Source: Pseudofrankia coriaricola (GTDB taxonomy: Bacteria > Actinomycetota > Actinomycetes > Frankiales > Frankiaceae). From it: 64,000 bases of DNA. The stretch is from positions 108,231 through 172,230 of the forward strand of contig NZ_MBLO01000234.1 of the NCBI RefSeq assembly GCF_001854805.1. Direction: 5' to 3'. Within the stretch, counting starts at the first letter, position 1, and every line of letters begins with the position of its first letter. The notes under the pieces were generated by a model. It saw nothing but the letters and a program-made list of their open reading frames with translations. It was not told where the DNA came from and ran no database searches. Positions 59,809-64,000 of this stretch are shown here, one piece after another. The position numbers and the translations under genes are program-made.

Positions 59809-60950
59809 CGGCCCCGGCGGCCGACCCCAGGCTCCAGACGGCGTTTACCCGGCTGATCGGCGTCCGGTACCCGATCGTGCAGACGGGGATGGGCTGGGTC
59901 TCCGGCTCGCGGCTGACCGCCGCGACCGCCGCCGCCGGGGGCCTGGGCATCCTCGGCTCGGCGACGATGACCCTCGACGAGCTCGCCACGGCGATCCGCT
60001 CGGTGAAGGAGCGCACGGACGCGCCGTTCGGCGTGAACCTGCGCTCGGACGCCGAGGACGTCGAGGACCGGGTCGGTCTCATGATCTCCGAAGGGGTGCG
60101 GGTCGCGTCGTTCGCGCTCGCGCCCCGCAAGGACCTCTTTCTCCGGCTGCGGGACGCCGGCATCGTGACGATGCCGTCCGTCGGCGCCCGCCGGCACGCG
60201 GAGAAGGTCGCCTCCTGGGGTGCCGACGCGGTGCTCGTCCAGGGCGGCGAGGGCGGTGGCCACACGGGCGCCGTCCCCACGTCGCTGCTCGTCCCGCAGG
60301 TCGTCGACGCCGTCGACATCCCCGTCGTCGCCGCCGGTGGCTACTTCGACGGGCGCGGCCTGGTCGCCGCCCTCGCCTACGGCGCGGCCGGCATCGGCAT
60401 GGGCACCCGCTTCCTGCTGACCGCCGACAGCACCGTCGCCGACAACGTCAAGGCCCGTTACCTTGCCGCTGGCCTCGATGGCACTGTCGTGACCACCCGT
60501 GTCGACGGCGTCCCGCACCGGGTGCTGCGCACTCCGCTCGTCGACGGGCTGACGGCGGCCAGCCCGCTCACCCGGCTGCCGCGCGCGGTCCGCAACGCGG
60601 CCGCGTTCCGGCGGCACACCGGCGCCAGCTGGCGCGGGCTGCTGCGCGAGGGCCGGGCGCTGCGCGCCCACGGCGGCCTGTCCTGGAGCCAGGTCCTGAT
60701 GAGCGCGAACACCCCGATGCTGCTGCGCGCCTCGATGGTCGAGGGCCGCGAAGACCTCGGCCTGATGACGTCCGGACAGGTGGCTGGCCTGATCGACGAC
60801 ACCCCGACGGTCGCCGATCTCGTCGAGCGGATCATCGTCGAGGCGACGGGGGTGCTCGACCGCCTCGGCGGGATGGGCCAGACCCGCGCCGTCGAGGCCG
60901 TCGCGCCGTCCGGGGTCGTTGCCTCGACCGAGGACGGACGCGCTCGATGA
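59805..60950 (+). CDS. ipdC: IpdC, HIP-pathway flavoprotein (nitronate monooxygenase family)
   Basis: A 381-aa NPD-family FMN protein following ipdAB as in mycobacteria (Rv3553). Motifs: GVRYPIVQTGMGWVSGSRL, TAPFGVNLRSDAED region, LVQGGEGGGHTGAVPTSLLV and VVAAGGYFDGRGLVAALAYG. IpdC is a reductase acting on the C-ring CoA intermediate (5-OH-HIC-CoA). Its stop overlaps the next ATG. A second NPD protein at 13039 is more distant. Confidence 0.9.
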   Translation: MTAPAADPRLQTAFTRLIGVRYPIVQTGMGWVSGSRLTAATAAAGGLGILGSATMTLDELATAIRSVKERTDAPFGVNLRSDAEDVEDRVGLMISEGVRVASFALAPRKDLFLRLRDAGIVTMPSVGARRHAEKVASWGADAVLVQGGEGGGHTGAVPTSLLVPQVVDAVDIPVVAAGGYFDGRGLVAALAYGAAGIGMGTRFLLTADSTVADNVKARYLAAGLDGTVVTTRVDGVPHRVLRTPLVDGLTAASPLTRLPRAVRNAAAFRRHTGASWRGLLREGRALRAHGGLSWSQVLMSANTPMLLRASMVEGREDLGLMTSGQVAGLIDDTPTVADLVERIIVEATGVLDRLGGMGQTRAVEAVAPSGVVASTEDGRAR

Positions 60951-61510
60951 CCATGGGGCGTCCGGCGCGTCCCGCCGAGTCGGCGCCTCTCGCCGAGCCG
61001 GCCTCGCCGCCAGGGCGGACGCCGCCCGGGCGAGAGCCCGCGCCGGGGCCGCTGACGCTGACCGGGCCGGACGAGCTGCGGACCTCGGCCGGCCGGATGG
61101 TTGGCCCCACCGACCCGTTGGTGATCGGCGTCGACCGGGTCGACGGGTTCGAGGCCGCCACCGGCGGTCCACGACCCGGCTCCGCGGCCGGCGCGCCGGG
61201 CGCGCCCGGGCGGCTCGGGCCGGCGGCCGAGCGGCCGGTGCCGGGGCTGCTCCTGCTCTCGCTGGTGAACTTCGTGCTGCCCAAGCTCGTCGACGTCCGC
61301 GGCTTCGCGGTGGGTGTCAACTACGGCACCGGCGCGGTGCGGTTCCCGTCGGCGCTTCCCGCCGGCGGCGCCGTCCGCGGCGGGCTGGTCATCCTTGACG
61401 TGGCCGATGTCCCCGGCGGCCTTCAGGCCACCTACCGCGTCACTCTGACGGCCGAGACGACCGGCCAGCCCGTCTGCGTGGCCGACGTCCTCGCCCGCTA
61501 CCTGGTGTGA
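60947..61510 (+). CDS. MaoC-like hotdog protein, catalytic motif apparently lost
   Basis: A 187-aa protein. The N-terminal 35 residues are Pro/Ala-rich, then GPTDPLVIGVDRVDGFEAATGG resembles the start of MaoC-type enoyl-CoA hydratases. Where active members continue with D-x-x-x-x-H, this protein has a Gly/Ala/Pro insertion (about 78-100). LLLLSLVNFVLPKLVDV and VNYGTGAVRFPSALPAGG follow as the hotdog helix and strand. It is therefore probably structural or a subunit of a heteromeric hydratase. It is coupled to ipdC by an ATGA overlap. Confidence 0.7.
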   Translation: MTMGRPARPAESAPLAEPASPPGRTPPGREPAPGPLTLTGPDELRTSAGRMVGPTDPLVIGVDRVDGFEAATGGPRPGSAAGAPGAPGRLGPAAERPVPGLLLLSLVNFVLPKLVDVRGFAVGVNYGTGAVRFPSALPAGGAVRGGLVILDVADVPGGLQATYRVTLTAETTGQPVCVADVLARYLV

Positions 61511-61582
61511 GGGGGTGGGCCCCAACAGGGCCCGACCAAGGCGACCAAGGCAGCTGGGCACGACCGGGCGCGATGGTGCCCG

Positions 61583-62440
61583 TCAGGCGGGCTTGCGGGC
61601 CACGGCGGCCCAGACGCCCGCAAGCTCCGGATCTTCGGCGCGCCAGTGTGGTGCGAGCGTGACGCCGGGGTCGAGCAGCTCCCACCCATAGAAGAACCGT
61701 TTGATCTCGTCGAGCGAGCGCGGGTAGAAGTGCTCGACCATCGACGTGAGCGGCCGCGAGTAGTCCGAGGTGTCCAGAGTGGTGACGGCGCCATCCAGGC
61801 TCGAGATCTCTTCGGCGATGCCCAGGTGGGTGAGCACCAGATAGCTGTCGGCGGGCAGGGCGTCGGACAGGGTCCGCACGGCCGCCCAGGGGCCGTCCGC
61901 GTGGTGGAGATAGTGCATGATCCCGACGAGCACCAGCGCGACCGGCTGGGTGAAGTCGAGGATGTCCGCCGCGCGGGCGAGAATGTCGGCGGGTTCGCGG
62001 ACATCGCCCAGCAGGTAGTCGGTGGTCCCCTCGGGGGTGCTGGTCAGCAGCGCCCGCCCGTGCGCCAGCGCGATCGGGTCGCGGTCGACATACACGACGC
62101 GGGCGTCCGGCGCCGCCCGCTGGGCGACCGCGTGGGTGTTGTTGGCTGTCGGCAGGCCCGTGCCGATGTCGAGGTACTGGCGGACTCCGCGCTCGGCGGC
62201 CAGCAGGTGCACGGCTCGGCCCAGGAAGTTCCGACCAGCGCGGACGTTCTCGGTGAGCCAGGGCGCCGAGGCGAGGATCGCCTCGCCTGCCGTGCGATCA
62301 GCGAGGTAGTGGTCCTTCCCGCCCAGTAAGTAGTCGTGGACGCGGGCGCCGTGCGGGATGTCGATGCGTAGGTCGACGTGCTCGCCGCCGGTCGGCTCGG
62401 CGTTCCATGCGGTGTTCCCGGTGATCCCGCTGTCGGCCAT
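61583..62440 (-). CDS. SAM-dependent methyltransferase (DUF574 type)
   Basis: A 285-aa protein of the actinobacterial DUF574 (SAM_MT, PF04672) family: RIDIPHGARVHDYLLGGKDH, YLDIGTGLPTANNTHAVAQ (SAM-binding), VVYVDRDPIALAHGRALL, ALVLVGIMHYLH and EHFYPRSLDEIKRFFYGWEL. Substrates are unknown. It is convergent with the ipd operon and divergent from kstR. Confidence 0.87.
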   Translation of the reverse strand: MADSGITGNTAWNAEPTGGEHVDLRIDIPHGARVHDYLLGGKDHYLADRTAGEAILASAPWLTENVRAGRNFLGRAVHLLAAERGVRQYLDIGTGLPTANNTHAVAQRAAPDARVVYVDRDPIALAHGRALLTSTPEGTTDYLLGDVREPADILARAADILDFTQPVALVLVGIMHYLHHADGPWAAVRTLSDALPADSYLVLTHLGIAEEISSLDGAVTTLDTSDYSRPLTSMVEHFYPRSLDEIKRFFYGWELLDPGVTLAPHWRAEDPELAGVWAAVARKPA

Positions 62441-62927
62441 GAGACCCCCCGATCTTCATGCCTGCTGGACGGCGCGGATGCGGCCTGGGACGCCGAGCTG
62501 GGCGTCGCGCGCCTCGCGCGTTCGCATGACGCCCGCGAGCAGGCACGAAGCGGGTTCAACGCGACGTATCCAGACCGAGTAATGACGAATCGTAGCGGTC
62601 GCGGGTGACCTACGCCGTACCGGGCGCCCCGGCCGCGCCGTTGCTCGGGCTCGTTACGGCCGGCTGGCGGTGCCATGTAGGGGAGGAACGAGCGGGCGCG
62701 AGCTAGGTAACAAATCCGGCCGACTCGCCCGCGCGTCTGGTAACGATGGGATCGACCCTCCGGGCGGTACTGGACTGGTCTTTCTGACCGTCTGCCGGCT
62801 GGTTTCGGCTGGCTCGACCGGCCCGACGCGGCGCTTGCGCCTGCGGGGTGCGGGGCGCGGGGCCTAGAGTAGAACAGGATCTAGTTTTTTGAGGGTCGGT
62901 GGACTGGTTGGCGGCGAGGAGGCTGCG
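62441..62927. other. Intergenic region upstream of kstR
   Basis: A 487-bp gap between the divergent methyltransferase and kstR genes. Apart from the KstR-type operator at 62870 I see nothing firm. Confidence 0.4.
62870..62883. promoter_or_regulatory. KstR-type operator upstream of kstR (one mismatch)
   Basis: TAGAACAGGATCTA matches TnnAACnnGTTnnA except GAT for GTT and is a near-palindrome, 45 bp before the kstR start. It indicates autoregulation. Confidence 0.6.
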
Positions 62928-63575
62928 GTGAGCGAGGCCGTGCCTTCGGCGGCCGCGTCGCCGTCGCCCAAGGGTGTACCGGCGGCGACGGCGACGCCGT
63001 CCCAGCAGGCGCGCCGGGAGCGCATGCTGACCGCCGCGCTCGCCCTGGCCAGCCGGGGCGGCTACGACGAGGTGCAGATGCGCGAGGTGGCCGAGCAGGC
63101 CGGCGTCGCGCTCGGCACCCTCTACCGCTACTTCCCGTCCAAGGTGCACCTGCTGGCCTCGGCACTGGCCCGCCACCTCTCCGGCCTGCGCGAAGCCGTG
63201 CTGCCCGCGCCGACCGGCTTCGAGGACCCGGCGACCCGGGTGCTCGCGATGATGAACCGGATGGTCGACGAGCTCAGTCGCGACCGGCTGGTGGCCGAGG
63301 CGCTGATCCAGGCGATGACGCTGGCGTCGGCCACCATCGGCACCGAGATCGACGACGTGGACGAGGCCATGATCGGCCTCATCGGTGTAGCCGCCTTCGG
63401 CCCGGACCACGTCATCGACGAGCGGGACAAGCTGATCACCAACATCATCGGCAAGGTCTTCCTCAGCGACCTGAGGTACTGGCTGGGCGACCGGATGACC
63501 CTTGATGGCGTCCGCGCCTCGCTCGCTGACACCGTCACCGTCGTTCTCGCTGGCCAGCAGGCTCTCAGCAGGTAG
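62928..63575 (+). CDS. kstR: TetR-family repressor KstR orthologue
   Basis: A 215-aa TetR regulator. The helix-turn-helix LALASRGGYDEVQMREVAEQ with AGVALGTLYRYFPSKVHLLA is nearly the same as mycobacterial KstR (Rv3574). The C-terminal half (LIQAMTLASATIGTEIDDVD, VFLSDLRYWLGDRMT) follows the KstR ligand domain. KstR senses 3-oxo-cholestenoyl/steroid CoA thioesters and represses side-chain and A/B-ring genes. GAGGAGG is 5 nt before GTG 62928, preferred over the TTG 39 bp upstream. Confidence 0.9.
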   Translation: MSEAVPSAAASPSPKGVPAATATPSQQARRERMLTAALALASRGGYDEVQMREVAEQAGVALGTLYRYFPSKVHLLASALARHLSGLREAVLPAPTGFEDPATRVLAMMNRMVDELSRDRLVAEALIQAMTLASATIGTEIDDVDEAMIGLIGVAAFGPDHVIDERDKLITNIIGKVFLSDLRYWLGDRMTLDGVRASLADTVTVVLAGQQALSR

Positions 63576-63752
63576 TTCTCGGCGACGGGGCCGTTCCCGG
63601 CGACGCGGGCCGCCGGGTCGCCGACGTCGGCCACTGGCCCATGGGCCGTTGACGGCACGGGACGGGACGGCGTGTCGCCCCAGCGTGCGTTCGACCCCTG
63701 ACGTGAGGGGTTGCATTCGACAACCGCCTCGTTACGATCAAGCAACCGAGCC

Positions 63753-63881
63753 GTGTCCGATGAGAACCCGCCGGCCACGATGGCCGGCGAGTGGAGCCCT
63801 CGCAAGGCGAGGGAGCGTGAGCAGGCCCATGAGCGCGCCGTGGCCGCCGAGATCGCCCGCCTCGGTCTGACCGCGGACTGA
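63753..63881 (+). CDS. Putative 42-aa charged small protein
   Basis: The frame starts at GTG 63753 (alternative ATG 63780) and reads as a charged helix (AGEWSPRKAREREQAHERAV, then AAEIARLGLTAD). TACGAT, 14 nt upstream, might be a -10 box. No family is recognised and the frame is very short. The remaining 119 bp to the window end show nothing I can name. Confidence 0.3.
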   Translation: MSDENPPATMAGEWSPRKAREREQAHERAVAAEIARLGLTAD

Positions 63882-64000
63882 CGCATCCCGGTCCTCTCTG
63901 ACCGGTCTGACCTACATCCGCCAGTTGGGCGTTGATGTTGGGGTCTTGTAGATCGTCGTAAGAGAACAGGTGCCTGCCGCGCAGGGAGAATCGGGGTTCT

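Noticed and set aside
1..64000. tRNA, rRNA or riboswitch genes.
   Set aside because: I found no cloverleaf or conserved RNA motif by eye; a covariance search would be needed to be sure.

Overview
The window is about 64 kb of very GC-rich actinobacterial DNA, tightly packed, with many GTG/TTG starts, 4-bp ATGA/GTGA gene overlaps and several probably leaderless genes. Gene content (F420/LLM oxidoreductases, NDMA-type alcohol dehydrogenase, KstR/KstR2 steroid regulators, a Streptomyces-type conservon, MocR and DUF574 proteins) suggests a soil actinomycete. Frankia/Pseudofrankia is my best guess; this is inference, since no rRNA or other marker gene is present.

Layout. 88-4629 (minus): aldehyde dehydrogenase, EthD-like protein, NDMA-type alcohol dehydrogenase and an epimerase/dehydratase form one operon. 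4915-11934: two LLM oxidoreductases, an unknown protein, a cytochrome P450 broken by an exact 776-bp tandem duplication, and an unknown protein. 11947-25640: TauE-like permease, nitronate monooxygenase with a perfect KstR-type operator upstream, flavin reductase/IclR fusion, Gfo/Idh/MocA oxidoreductase, MFS transporter, PIN/Phd toxin-antitoxin pair, alcohol dehydrogenase diverging from an amidohydrolase and acyl-CoA ligase, and a secreted subtilase. 25872-32334: MocR regulator, a 42-aa membrane microprotein and a phosphonate-type ABC transporter. 32492-42105: cyclase-family protein and a DUF35-ltp4-ltp3 operon, divergent from a branched-chain-type ABC transporter. 42194-45914: GNAT, F420 oxidoreductase, second toxin-antitoxin pair, M56 peptidase/BlaI pair. 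46110-49139: kstR2, fadE30, ipdF. 49305-54887: secreted protein, StyA-like monooxygenase and a four-gene conservon. 55614-63575: LLM enzyme, SDR, ipdA-ipdB-ipdC plus a MaoC-like gene, DUF574 methyltransferase and kstR.

How it fits together. Much of the window reads as steroid (HIP, C/D-ring) and CoA-thioester catabolism. Orthologues of both mycobacterial regulators KstR and KstR2 are present, together with sequences matching their known operators (TnnAACnnGTTnnA and AnCAAGnnCTTGnT) before kstR2, fadE30, ipdA/SDR, kstR, the ltp operon/ABC transporter and the nitronate monooxygenase.

The most unusual feature is a family of 46-47-bp palindromic elements bounded by GGCC and centred on CGAAGGAAGATCATTTTCG. 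There are eight copies at six loci. The stem arms vary but keep base pairing. Two copies supply the last codons and stop of a gene, and three tandem 66-bp copies lie in frame inside the DUF35/OB-fold gene, adding three 22-residue repeats. This resembles the protein-coding palindromic elements of Rickettsia.
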